Source of the DNA: Trichopria drosophilae
Taxonomy: Eukaryota > Arthropoda > Insecta > Hymenoptera > Diapriidae
Assembly: GCA_030407085.1 (NCBI GenBank)
Contig: CM059584.1
Coordinates: 144,760,001 to 144,824,000, forward strand
Length of the DNA stretch: 64,000 nt
Reading direction: 5' to 3'
Shown one piece after another: positions 10,469-20,860 of this stretch. The notes under the pieces were generated by a model, which made no database searches, was not told the DNA's origin, and worked only from the letters and a program-made list of their open reading frames with translations. The first letter of the stretch is position 1. The number at the start of each line of letters is the position of its first letter. A program made the position numbers and the translations under genes.

Positions 10469-10724
10469 TGTACAATTTTGTATACTGAAAAATATGTTTT
10501 TATCGTTTATATGCGTCGTGCGTTACAAGTAGATCAGATAAAATTTGTAAGGAATAATATTCAAAACCTTAAGAACCGCAAATCTAAGATGCTGTTTTTT
10601 ACTTTTTTCGATGCAATGATATTTGTCTGAGAAAAAGTCGAAAAAAGACGTGACTAGTAGAAAAGTGTTGGAAAAGATTGTTATGATCTGAAACAATTTT
10701 TTTTAGTGGTGAATATTTCGATGG

Positions 10725-10932
10725 ATGGTACGAAGAACCGGATATCTCAAACCTGACACGAAGAACCAAACATTTCAAAAATGTTTTGCGACGAAGAACC
10801 GGACTTTTGACAATCTTGACACGAGTAACTAGATATTGCACCATTTTTTATAGCGATTTATTATATCGTAGCAACTTTTGAAATGTCCAGTTTTTCGTCG
10901 CATTTCCCGGAATATCCGATTCTTCGTGACAA
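10725..10932. repeat. ~30-bp repeat cluster: four forward, two inverted units
   Basis: ACGAAGAACCGGATAT-type units start at 10730, 10758, 10791 and 10821 (spacing 28-33 bp). Two inverted units follow at about 10882-10900 and 10912-10930 (TCCGATTCTTCGTGAC type). The forward and inverted halves make a potential long hairpin. The inverted end abuts the telomere-like run at 10933. Confidence 0.7.
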
Positions 10933-10950
10933 AACCTAACCTAACCTAAC
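10933..10950 (-). repeat. Telomere-like (TTAGG)n fragment
   Basis: AACCTAACCTAACCTAAC: three and a half units of the complement of TTAGG directly after the 30-bp repeat cluster. Confidence 0.65.
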
Positions 10951-11264
10951 TTTGGCTCACTATCTATTACCTTATTATTGGTAAAAACGACTGTTTCTAA
11001 TGAACACAGTTTTGTGTTCTACAAAATTTAAAATAAATGTTTACGAGAAAAATTCACCGCTACTAGGTAAATAATTTCTGACCATTCTAGTTTCTGACAA
11101 TTTGAGTACTATTACGGTTCAAGTGTTAAATTCCCATTACAAAAAATATTAATTTTAAAAAATAGGCATATGTAAACAATGAATAATTTGTATCGACATA
11201 TTTCCCAAAGAATCATAAAATATAATATTATACTGTTCTTATATGATACTGTGCATGCATCTGT

Positions 11265-11345
11265 AGAAGTTTCGAAATTGAAAATTGCGGATCCAATATG
11301 GTGGACTATATCTAATTGCTCTTAATTCAAGGTGCAGAATTCTAA
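11265..11345 (+). repeat. GGATCC-core repeat, short forward copy
   Basis: TTCGAAATTGAAAATTGCGG followed by ATCCAATATGGTGGAC: about 80 bp of the dispersed family seen at 3.4 kb, isolated in AT-rich DNA. Confidence 0.65.
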
Positions 11346-12730
11346 ATTCGAAGCTCTGATGGCATATTATTAATTGTTTGAAGTGTTGCAAGATTGTTTA
11401 CAACATAAGACTGCTTTTACACAAGTTTCTTGCTGAAAATGAGGGAAGAACAGATCTCATCTCATCTAGGAAACATTTCAAAAGTTTTTGAAATTTTAAA
11501 ATGAAATTGATCCTCACGATATGTTGCAAAAATGTTTACTAGATTTAGTTTCTTTGATTTCGTTTTTAAGTACTGTAAATTGTTAACAAACAACTACAGG
11601 AATTCGATTCACTAAAACTATACACCGACAAACTTTTAAAAGAAACATTTTCTTATTCTTTATAAAACTTAGTATAAGGCATTATAAATTCCTTCGATTT
11701 AAAAATATTTGAACTAAAAAAATGAACAATTCTAATTGTGTATCGTTGAATATCTGCAAACAATTTTTAAAACTGTGCAAAAACTGACCAACTATTTGCT
11801 AATGTCTTCCAAGTATTTCATATTTTCCTTCGTGCATAAAAAATGCACAACTTGATGATTTAAATTTATCTGATGATTTGCAAAAATAACTGAAAACACG
11901 ACGGCGTCAGTCTAGTTTCTTATTCTATTCAAAGAATTCTATTCAGTGACGTTTATGACCGACTATCTCGCCGACTTTTGATCTTTTGATTTGCAGCTCG
12001 TTTAAAATACATCGTCCGGAATTTTATAATTTCTATTTTAAAAATATATCAGCTCGTCGTATCGACTTCTGTACATGTTTTACAGATTCAGTGTTACGCA
12101 TTGGCTCGAATTTCACTCATTTTCAGCACCTGTATTTCAGCTTTAACTGCGTGAGAAACGGAAATTCTGACGTCCCGGAAAAAATGTTTTTTCACACGTT
12201 CAAAATTGAAATCCTACTCTTAAGACCGTAGGAATTTTTAAAATATCACACGCTCGGTGTCAATATATGTTTCTTAAATGCTAACATATATTTTAAGTAA
12301 ACGATGCTTTAATGCTACAACTTAATATTCTTTTGTGTTTTGCGGTGAATCTCTGACTAAAAGTGCATTGTACTTTAATACAGAATAATGTTAGAACTAA
12401 AATTTAAGGTTCCGTTATCTTATGAAAAGCTTTATACATTTTTAATCGTATCTTCAAAATCTTCTAAAATCAATTTAATCTATAGTCAAAACAAAAAGAC
12501 AAATTAACCGTAAAATAGAACAAACATTTTACTTTATTAAAATCGAAATTGCATATTAATCGGTACTTAGACTTACAAAAAAGTGACACAAAATGGCCAA
12601 AAATCTCAGTAATTTTACTCTATTTTGCATCGTTTTCAATTCGGAAGCGATGATATGAAAAAAGTAGTCTTTGAAAGTGTAAAGTAAAGTATTGTTCTGG
12701 TTTGTTAAACAATACTGTCCGCACCATTTT
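11346..12730. other. AT-rich stretch, nothing firm
   Basis: Plain AT-rich DNA. A slightly less AT-rich part at 11930-12240 contains one 81-codon plus-strand frame with no recognisable product. No repeat or RNA gene seen. Confidence 0.45.
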
Positions 12731-12734
12731 CAAT

Positions 12735-12880
12735 TGTGGAAATCATAAATGGGTTACTAATCATCGACCTCAAAAATATATTGTTAAATTCATCCGCCAT
12801 ATTAGATCTGCCATGTTGGATTTTGCAAACGACTTTATAATCACCATCCCAAAAAACCCAAAATATCGAAGTTCATATAG
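12735..12880 (-). repeat. GGATCC-core repeat, inverted copy
   Basis: TTACTAATCATCGACCTCAA, then TCCGCCATATTAGATCTGCC and ATGTTGGATTTTGCAAACGA: the family signature in reverse orientation with the GGATCC mutated to AGATCT. Confidence 0.6.
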
Positions 12881-13137
12881 TTTATCAACATTCTTGAATT
12901 TTAGTCCGTAATTCCGTACATTGTGGAATGAGATTTGAATATTTTCTGCCTATGAACAAAATGTATGTGGACTAATCGCCATTTTGCAGTCTAAAGTACT
13001 CAGATTTTCTAGAAACTGGGTTACGTAAGTGAAACGCGTAAGGCAAATTCGTTAATAGAAAAAATATGCAGAACATTATCAAATCTCGAGTTTACACAAA
13101 ACAATCGAAATAAGTTCCCATTAAGTAATAGCTCGCG

Positions 13138-13473
13138 TTAGATAACGAACTCAACGCCATTTAAGTAAATTTGCACCTTGAAACAGATTTTAATTTCGTT
13201 TTTTGAATGGTTAGGAACGTTCCAATAGTCAATTTGCGAAAGTGCATCGCGCCGTTCCTCGTATATAGATTGCAGCGTGCGAATTGCATCATAGGTAATA
13301 TCGCAATGCTTTTCAATCGTGAATGAAATTACAAATAAATTCTTGGGAACGGAAAATTTTATTTTCAGTGCTTTACATAAGTACTGGCCATTAATTGTTT
13401 TCACTTTTGGCGTTTATATGTTCTTTCAGTTATAAAATGTTACAAATTAAACCAACGTGCCAATTACCTTCAT
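13138..13473 (-). CDS. Candidate small two-exon gene, product unknown
   Basis: A minus-strand frame open from 13404 to the stop at 13138 has a protein-like, non-repetitive composition (segments such as YDAIRTLQSIYEERRDALSQ). Upstream, ATG AAG (13473-13468) is followed by a donor (GTAATTGG, from 13467). An AG at 13385-13384 could close an 84-bp intron. Joining these leaves the reading frame intact and would give a protein of roughly 84 residues that starts MK and has a hydrophobic patch about residues 11-25. Against it: the acceptor has a weak pyrimidine tract, there is no known domain, and the length is short. A 20-bp piece of this frame recurs exactly at 16313-16332. Could be a real small gene, a decayed exon or chance. 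Confidence 0.25.
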
Positions 13474-14627
13474 GGGTGTTTTATTTTGCACGAAATGATA
13501 TTTAATTAAATTAAGAATGTAGTTCGGTCTATTTTATATAACCTTTTAAATGTATGAAAACGGATTAAACCAGAAAAATATGGAGAGGATTGAAATAGAA
13601 ACACTAATCCGTCTTTAGTGTGGTTCGAAAACAAGGAATTTTTTTAAAACCGAACTTTTAGATAAAGATGTAGGAACGAGAAGTCGATAAGGATTGAACG
13701 AATGAAAGTAATAATCTCTTGCAATTAATTTTATGTAATTTTAGGTTAGAATGCTGTTATAGGTTATCATTCATTTAACGTAATATGTTACATTAACATC
13801 ATTTATCTTTTAATACACTATGTTTGCGAATTAACAAATTGCGTTTTTCTATTTTAGCTGTTTCTCCAATAGAGGGCTACCATTTAGTTTTTAATTGTTG
13901 CAAATGCCTGGTCCACAAAACTGATAACATATTCACTCAATGAACCTCTTACGTTTTTACATTATGACCGATATCTAACATTATAATCAGATTCTCATTA
14001 AATTCCAAATAAATACAAAGATGTGTACAAAAAGGTCTCTTGAAGAGTTCTTAATTTTAACATCTTTGACTATTAATCTCGTCCAGCTATTTTCCACAAA
14101 TCGCGTTTATAGACGAAAACTCCTAATATTTTAGTTTTGTATTTCGTTACTTTGGGACTAGTATTATCTGTAATATTAGTTTCTAAAAAAATTTTATTTT
14201 TTAGCACAAATTTTGGAGTTTTTTGGTGTTATGTATTTTCTTTATTGGAGACTATGGTAATTTGTTTTAAGTACAATACGTTTGAAAGTTCGAAAATTGC
14301 GACTTTCAAATTAGTAAAATTTTACATTTCCTATAATACAAGATGTGTTACTAAAATTACTTAATTTGATAACGACTGTTTATTAATATTGTAGTAGATT
14401 TGCAATTATTTTACAACTCACATGATTTTCTGCATGCTCAACAATAATTGATGTGTGATTATACATCGACATTTTTTACAGTCAACCGTATTTTTCGTGT
14501 ACGAATGCGTAAAGTTTGTAATCGACACTCTGTTTTTCCTTTTACTTATAGCGTGCGTAAAAGTGGTATTTTATACATGGAACACGAACGTATTGTGTGT
14601 GTGTGATGTAAAATAGTGGGCGGGAAT
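13474..14627. other. AT-rich stretch, nothing firm
   Basis: AT-rich DNA with only short frames. No repeat or RNA gene recognised before the minisatellite starts. Confidence 0.5.
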
Positions 14628-15260
14628 TACAATAGAGTGCACAACATACAATAAGATCTTCAAAGTGCAGTAGAATGCTTAACATACAATGCAGTGCGCA
14701 ATGTGCAATAGAATGGACGAGGAACAATAAAGTGAATAGAATATAATAATAGAGTACATAAAGTACCATAGAGTGCACAAAGTACAATAAAGTACGCGAA
14801 GGGCAATTAGTGCACAAAATATAACCAGAAGTGCAATAGAACGCATATAATACAATAAGGTGCACAAAGTGCAGTAGAGTGATTAAAGTCTAACAGAGTG
14901 AATAAAGTACAATAAAGTACTTGAAGAACAATAAAGCAAATAAAGTACAATAGAGTGCCCAAAGTATACTAAGATTCGCTAAGTATAATGGAGTGCATGA
15001 AGTACAATAAAGTTTGCGAAAAACAATATACAGTATATAATATAAAGTTTATACAGTATAATTGTAGAGTGCACACATCACAACTGAGTGCAAGAAGAAT
15101 AATAGAATTCATGAAATACAACATAGTGCATAAATTCTAATAGAGTGCATAAAGTATATTAGCGCCCACAAAGTACAATGAAGTGCACAAAATACAATAA
15201 GGAGCACAAAGTACAATAAAGTGCAATAGAATGTATAAATGATAATAAAGTGCGTGAAGT
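14628..15260 (+). repeat. 19-20-bp minisatellite (TACAATAGAGTGCACAAAG)
   Basis: About 30 imperfect tandem copies of a 19-20-bp unit close to GTACAATAAAGTGCACAAA. Variation is concentrated in the GTGCAC part and in AATAGAG versus AATAAAG. The frames read through it on the minus strand are repeat by-products, rich in Cys, Leu and Tyr. The same motif recurs inverted at 15583-15655 and inside the ~150-bp repeats that follow. Confidence 0.85.
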
Positions 15261-15439
15261 TTACTTCATTCGGGAATAATACGTTATGGCACGAGGACGT
15301 TTACTTCACGTAGATATTCGAGTTCCAATTTATTGTATTGAATTTTAAGCACTAGTTTTGAAGTTACACACTGGATTTGAAATAGAATATTGTGTGTGAC
15401 GTTTACTTTATAAGTTTACTATATGAGTCTACTTCAAGC

Positions 15440-16135
15440 ACTTACGAAAACATCGTAAATAATATAGGATATGGAACTCGAATGCATGGCACTCGAAATA
15501 GATCATCCCTCGTTGCGTAATATACTAATTACTAATTACGCACGCTTTTCTGTATCTGAAGTAGACCCGTGCATGAAGTATACTTCACACACTCTATTGT
15601 AGCTCACGCACTCTATTTTACTTCACGCACTCTATTGTACTTCACGGACACTATCATATTATGCTCGGGCAAGATGTAAATAAAATATGATATATCTCTT
15701 TGTATTCGTATGTCTTTGCTGTGTGTGAAGTAAATTTCGCGCACTCTATTGTACCTAAAAACGTGCTTAAAATAGGATTTGGAACTCCAATGCGTCAGTT
15801 AAATACATGACTTGTTAATATACTTTTATATACGTCTTTTTGGTGAATGAAGCATGCTGGTGCATTAAGTAGACATCACGCACTCTATTACACTAACCGT
15901 ACGGAAATGTCTTCAACAAAATAGAATATGGAACTCGAATGCGTGCGTGAAGTATTGTGCACTTGTTATACAATACACTATGTAACAAGATACACTATAT
16001 AAGCAAGCCAGTCATGAAGTAGACTTCTCGCCCTCTATTGCACTTAACGTAGGGAAAAGTGCGTAAAATAGGATATGGAACTCGAATGTGCACGTGAAAT
16101 CCGCGCACTTGCATAATATAATATTGTATAGAGTG
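15440..16135. repeat. ~150-bp tandem repeats carrying the inverted minisatellite motif
   Basis: The marker GGATATGGAACTCGAATGC (or a close variant) occurs at 15467, 15775, 15924 and 16071. Spacings are 308, 149 and 147 bp, about two, one and one periods. Each unit also contains a GCACTCTATTGTACTT segment, the reverse complement of the 14.6-15.3 kb minisatellite unit, and a GCGCACTTG..ATAATAT segment. Between 15583 and 15655 three of the short inverted units are in direct tandem. Confidence 0.8.
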
Positions 16136-16508
16136 CTTAAAGCTAGAAAAAAAATTCAAATTAATTCATTTTGATTATGATTCTAACCTAAAAAGACCCG
16201 GGGTAACCTATCATACCTTACGTAATATCCCATCTAGAATGGCTGATGACTGGGAGATGCAGTTTTTTTGCAACAGCATGAATTACAAGGAGGATCGAGA
16301 GTATCCGCCGAAAGTCAATTTGCGAAAGTGCAACAGGTCGTCGTCGTGGTCGACGACAGCAGCAGGAGCGGCGCGCGCACACGTATGCTCTCCCGCCAGT
16401 AGTATAGTGTCGACCGTCCTTCCGCTCGTGACTGTACGAGATCACGGTTTTCATTCAGTAACTCGCGATGAATGAACCGAGCGAGGCGAGAATCCCAGCT
16501 TCTCTTTC

Positions 16509-16549
16509 TATATATATATATATATATATATATCTACATATATATATAA
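16509..16549. repeat. (TA)n microsatellite
   Basis: About 12 uninterrupted TA units (16509-16533) followed by ACATATATATATAAA inside the GC-rich island. Confidence 0.85.
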
Positions 16550-16832
16550 AAGTATACATACGTCGACCATACGGAAATTTTCACACGCGGGTCAACCGTC
16601 GCTAACGGCCTTCTTTACAATTCCGGATTATTGTTCGCTTTGCAAAAAACCAACGGTATTTTCAGCGGTTCTTCGTCCACGGCAACGTCTTTCCGAAACG
16701 GGAAAAAAATTCTATTTTCGACATTTTTGGAAGAAAAACTCGCGCGTGCCTTACGAGTGTGTATTTCGGTGCACGTCCTCCCGAGAATTCAAACCGGAAA
16801 CGGATGAGTGTTGGATGTTAACGTGTCAAATC

Positions 16833-16865
16833 TGACGTCATAATTTAGTCTCAACTGTGACGTCA
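16833..16865. promoter_or_regulatory. Two perfect CREs 25 bp apart
   Basis: TGACGTCA at 16833-16840 and again at 16858-16865. Paired CREs at the edge of a CpG-rich island are a typical arrangement of a CREB/ATF-responsive promoter or enhancer. Confidence 0.5.
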
Positions 16866-17029
16866 GTCTCTTCCTGTCCTGAAAAATTAGTATCCAAGGA
16901 ACTGAAGTACTGGCACTTAGAAATTCGGAGATTCTGATGGTTAAAGTGTTGAAATTTCGAGAAGTACTGGATGAAGATCGTTGGGTGGAATTTTAAAGTA
17001 GGTTTTTTAAGTGAAATTGATTTTCGTTT

Positions 17030-17700
17030 CTTTTTTAGGTTTAAACGATTCTTTTGGGTTTTTATTTCGTTACACATTATTTCGATATTTTTAATTTTGA
17101 TGGCATTGTAATGAATTATTTTCGTCGCATCAAATTCTACTTAGATTTTACTGATTTTCTTAATTTTTTCGGTTTCTATCGCCGTATTTATTATCTTACT
17201 TGGGTGAAAATCTATTTTCGTTCATTAATTTGGTGTTTTATTAAAAAAACATCTTTTGTTTAGTTATTAATTTTCTAGTTTTCTATTACTTCTTTTAAAA
17301 TCTGAGCTAATTTTGTTTTAACTTAACTATTCTTTTAATTTCTCATTAACATTAGAAAAATGAATTTAGTTCATTATTCGTTAGTTCGGTTTTCTTTTTA
17401 CATTTCTAACAATTTTTTTATATTATTCGAACTTTCGTATTTCTCTTAGTACATTTTTCTCCTTTTTATTGTCTGCTTTCTTGAAATTCTTCATTTTCAT
17501 TTAAGCTCTCTTACGAAATGTTACTTTTATCACTTGTTACAATTTTAATGTTTTTTTTTCTATTTTATTCATTTTTAGTTTGGTTTTGAATTTTTGTTCT
17601 GATTTATTTCTTTCGTATTTTATTTCCTTTATTTAGACTCAATTTACAAAAGCTTCAAATTCGCTGGAACGTTTTTTTCTAATCACTATTGATTTTTATT
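17030..17700. other. Strongly T-skewed stretch
   Basis: The plus strand is dominated by T and C over several hundred bases (TTTTTAGTTTGGTTTTG-like runs), with far fewer A than in neighbouring AT-rich DNA. Phe-rich plus-strand frames are a consequence. No gene seen. Confidence 0.5.
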
Positions 17701-18390
17701 ATAAGTAGCTCCTATTTTGTATGTGTGTTGAAATATATAAATTCCAAGTCCGTATCGAACGTTAAATAGATAAATAACATGCCTAATTATTTATGTCAAC
17801 ATTACAAATTACGTGAATTGAAGTATTAACACATTTTTATTCAAAATTGTGAAAAACAGGTAATCAAGTGACTTCGTTTTAAATCTATATTGTTTACAAC
17901 GAGAAATAATATTTCTTCGTCTCTAAGCGTGAATTAGTTAAAAACTACTAATTTATTATTGATTCTAAAAACTACTAAACTAAAATAATCAATTTTACTT
18001 TTTGATAGGTAGAAAAAAAAGAATTATAAATAGTAACCCACTTTTCATTTTAGATCATTCGTGTTTAATTTCAGAATTTACCAAGTGTAATTCATTGTCA
18101 CTGGCTTTCATAGTTAATTCACATATTTCTAGAAGTGTAGAAAAAGTTAATAAATCTCGAAGGATATTCGAAAATAAATCTGTGAACAATAGAAATATAA
18201 AAAATGCGACATTAGTGCATATGCCAATCTCAACGTATGTAGCATTATTTTCAGGGAGGGGAGTGGGGGGGGCAAAATTAAAAATGCGACTATATTTTAA
18301 TAGACTAATATTTTAATATAAAAAAACCATATTGAATAAATATGAATGTCTGTGATAGTAGTCTATTGTCTTAATTTCTTGGACTAAAAA

Positions 18391-18775
18391 TTCACTTCTT
18401 TGGGAGTGAACATTGTACGACTGTAGTGAATGAGTTAATAATCAATTTTCAGCCAAGGAGAGTTTTAACTCATTAGGAGTGAAAATTTACGCGTTAACAT
18501 AGTGGACCAATTTTTAGTCCAAGGAATTTAGTGAGTGATAAGAAATGTTGGTAAAAGTATTTTTTACTATTACGAATTTAAAACCATGAAAAATTTGGAT
18601 CGTGTAATTACAAAAAAAGGATTTTTATTTCTACTCTGTACTTTCTTTATACGAGAATTCACTCTTTATGGAGTGACGATTGAGTCATTTTGCTGGAACA
18701 GTAAATTAAAATTCACTCTTGCTCCAGAGTGCCTGAATTTTATAATGAGTTAATTTTCACTCGAATACATTTACG
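18391..18775. repeat. Cluster of CACTC...GAGTG hairpins
   Basis: Short inverted repeats at 18391-18410 (TTCACTTCTTTGGGAGTGAA), about 18470-18487, 18660-18675 (CACTCTTTATGGAGTG) and 18714-18731 (CACTCTTGCTCCAGAGTG). Each stem has TTTTAACTC or AAAATTCAC flanks. The same design recurs at 40.9-41.1 kb and 44.2 kb. No coding sense. Confidence 0.65.
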
Positions 18776-19249
18776 AGGCAAGGGGGAATTTCTATGAATA
18801 AATATAAAAAACAGGCCTTAAAAATGTCTATTGAAATATATCGAGTTTCCGATTAATATCAAGAATTTATAGTATCTAACGAGTTTATTTGAAAAACGTC
18901 TTGAGAGGGGTTGTAAAATGATTAGCCGCAAAGGTAGAGAGTACTCTACGTTTGAAAAGTATAAATTAAAACTAGAGTATTCGAGTTAGCAAAATTATTA
19001 ACATCTATTTTAATCACTAAATATGATGTCCTCAGAAATACGAAATAAATTCATTGAGCATTGAACGAGTATTTCTGGAAATGGTTCATTTTGTTTATTT
19101 TTAAAAACTCTCGCTGAATACTATTTGTTCTCATATTTTTCAGAGGAATTTAAATAGGAAAGTAGAGTAACTGTCAAAGAAGAGAATTTTGAAAATTCAG
19201 TATCTCTTTTTTTCTAAACTACTTTATTGGCTGACTTTCTCGGTTGAGT

Positions 19250-19680
19250 TCTAAAAAGCTCAGCCGGTAAAGTAGTATGTATCGAACTTTCGAAACTAAG
19301 CCAGACTGGTAACTATTCTAATAACTGTGTACGACCTAAGAAATATTAAAGAAATTAATGGTAAGACCGGAAATTCTTTTCCAATTTTTAATTAAATATT
19401 TTTTATATATTTTAGAAAATAGAATGTAGCGATTAAAATAGTTGCTAGGCAGCCCAAATTTTGAAAAATCGATTGAGACTGTATTATATTATATTTCTCA
19501 ACTTAAATTACTGCCTTATCAGCTGAACAGCACTTTAAAACCTACTAAAGGGATATATTCTATTAAAAGGGAAAATTTCTGAAAACTCGGTCAATTCACA
19601 ATTTAATTCTTTGAAGCCAAAAAGTTCGATTTTAGAAATCGAATTTACATTCTAGCGATTACTACCTTACCGACTGGACA
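19250..19680. repeat. Dispersed CAGYCGGTAARGTAGTA motif
   Basis: CAGCCGGTAAAGTAGTA at about 19262-19278, and inverted relatives near 19510-19530 (ACTGCCTTATCAGCTGA) and 19661-19677 (TACTACCTTACCGACTGG). Related GTCGGTAA copies occur at 58.5 kb. Origin unknown. Confidence 0.35.
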
Positions 19681-19749
19681 CTATTGCCTTATTCCTGACC
19701 ACCCAGCACCATTAATTCTTCTTCTATTTTGCTCCCAATATAACCAGTA

Positions 19750-20030
19750 CCCCTGGTAGAAATTTTGACAGTTATCCTTACCAGTTTCTGTTCAGGTAAT
19801 GTAACGTCGCGGACAAGCAGGAACTGCCAGGGGCCTGCCCCGTGCCTGGCCGGAGATTCACACGCCATACTGGGTGTAAGCAATTATAACCTTAAAATCT
19901 TCTGCAAAACAGGTTAATGGCCAGGCACGGGGCAGGCCCGTGACAGTTCCTGGACAGGGCCTGCTTGTCCGCGGCGTTACATTACCTGATCAGAAACTGG
20001 TCAGGATAACTGTCAAAATTTCTACCAGGG
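19750..20030. mobile_element. GC-rich inverted-repeat element (MITE-like)
   Basis: The left arm 19750-19851 and right arm 19919-20030 are reverse complements over about 100 bp, with terminal CCCTGGTAGAAATTTTGACA and its complement. The inner part of each arm is GC-rich (GGCCAGGCACGGGGCAGGCC) against an AT-rich surround. The spacer is 67 bp and contains no gene. No clear target duplication is visible. The two short frames over the arms are by-products. The transcript of either strand would fold into a very stable hairpin. Confidence 0.8.
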
Positions 20031-20196
20031 ACAATAAAAATACATTAAGAAATAAGCAAATTCCCTTCTTTCGAATTGCATGTAGTTCATGGTTGATAAT
20101 TAGGCAAGTTTCATCCATCTTTCGCCTAAAGAATCATGAACTACATAAAATATAAAAGAAACGCGCGCACTAATCGAGTGTAAACCGGAAGGAACC

Positions 20197-20213
20197 AAAT
20201 AGATGGCGCTGGG
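20197..20213 (+). promoter_or_regulatory. CTCF-like motif (TAGATGGCGCT)
   Basis: AAATAGATGGCGCTGGG shares the TAGATGGCGC part of the CTCF consensus CCRSYAGRKGGCR. It is at the left edge of the ETS-rich island. Confidence 0.3.
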
Positions 20214-20799
20214 TGTATATGCCGCACTGAATCTATACCCATATGCAGATAGGTCCCCAAGATGACTAAAGTCAGTAGGAAACCGAACGATGACGTACTG
20301 TACCGGAAGTCCTTACGGAATAGGAATTTTGAACGACGACACGACTACCGACAAGTCTTCCATTCACGTCGATCCTCCGCAATTCCCGTTCCTGGCAACA
20401 TCGATGCGTTTACACAAGTCGATTAACTCGGGTGCGGTCCTCTTATCAGCGATTCGAGCGTCTCTTTTCTTTTGGCGGGAGTTTTTTTTTTTGCTGTTGG
20501 CGCTATCGCGTTCTTATCAGACCCGTGGCGGAAGTGAAAGCCGTCGATTGTGCTCGCCTATAAATTTTCTTCGTTCCGATCGCATCCTCGAATGTGGGTC
20601 ACGCTCAATCCGGGCGCACGCGGGACCATCCGCCACTTCCGGTCGGCGTAACGTCACTTCCCCCGGCAATCGTTGGCCTCTTCTTTCACATAGCCGTCGA
20701 CTTCCCTCTTTGCCGACGACGTAAATACGTACGCACACCAACGCACTTTACGTGTGGGAAGGCCACTATGTATATGCCCACGTAGGAAGATCCGAGCGG

Positions 20800-20860
20800 C
20801 CAATAGAAACGGGAGACCGGAAGTATAAAAAGACTCCTCCGACGCCGGATGTATCGTCTA
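20800..20860 (+). promoter_or_regulatory. Core promoter candidate: CCAAT, ETS, TATA
   Basis: CCAAT at 20800-20804, ACCGGAAGT at 20816-20824 and TATAAAAA at 20824-20831 overlap or follow one another. A start site would be expected around 20853-20860 (TCTAGTAATCG). The transcript would run to the right into 20.9-21.3 kb, which contains no obvious coding exon. Confidence 0.45.

Larger units (their letters stand above)
16215..16870. promoter_or_regulatory. GC-rich island with paired CREs
   Basis: CpG-rich island (CAGGAGCGGCGCGCGCACAC region near 16361-16380) split by a (TA)n tract. It ends in two perfect CREs at 16833 and 16858. An ACCGGAAACGG near-ETS motif lies at about 16794. Open frames of 78 codons occur on both strands here but neither is recognisable. 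Promoter or enhancer is likely. Confidence 0.4.

Noticed and set aside
14542..14865. 107-codon minus-strand frame rich in Cys, Leu and Tyr
   Set aside because: It is a translation of the 19-20-bp minisatellite.
16238..16260. CTGATGA at the start of the 16.2-kb island
   Set aside because: No GAAA partner and no helices.
20290..20724. 144-codon plus-strand frame
   Set aside because: Overlaps promoter motifs and other open frames on both strands; composition follows GC content.
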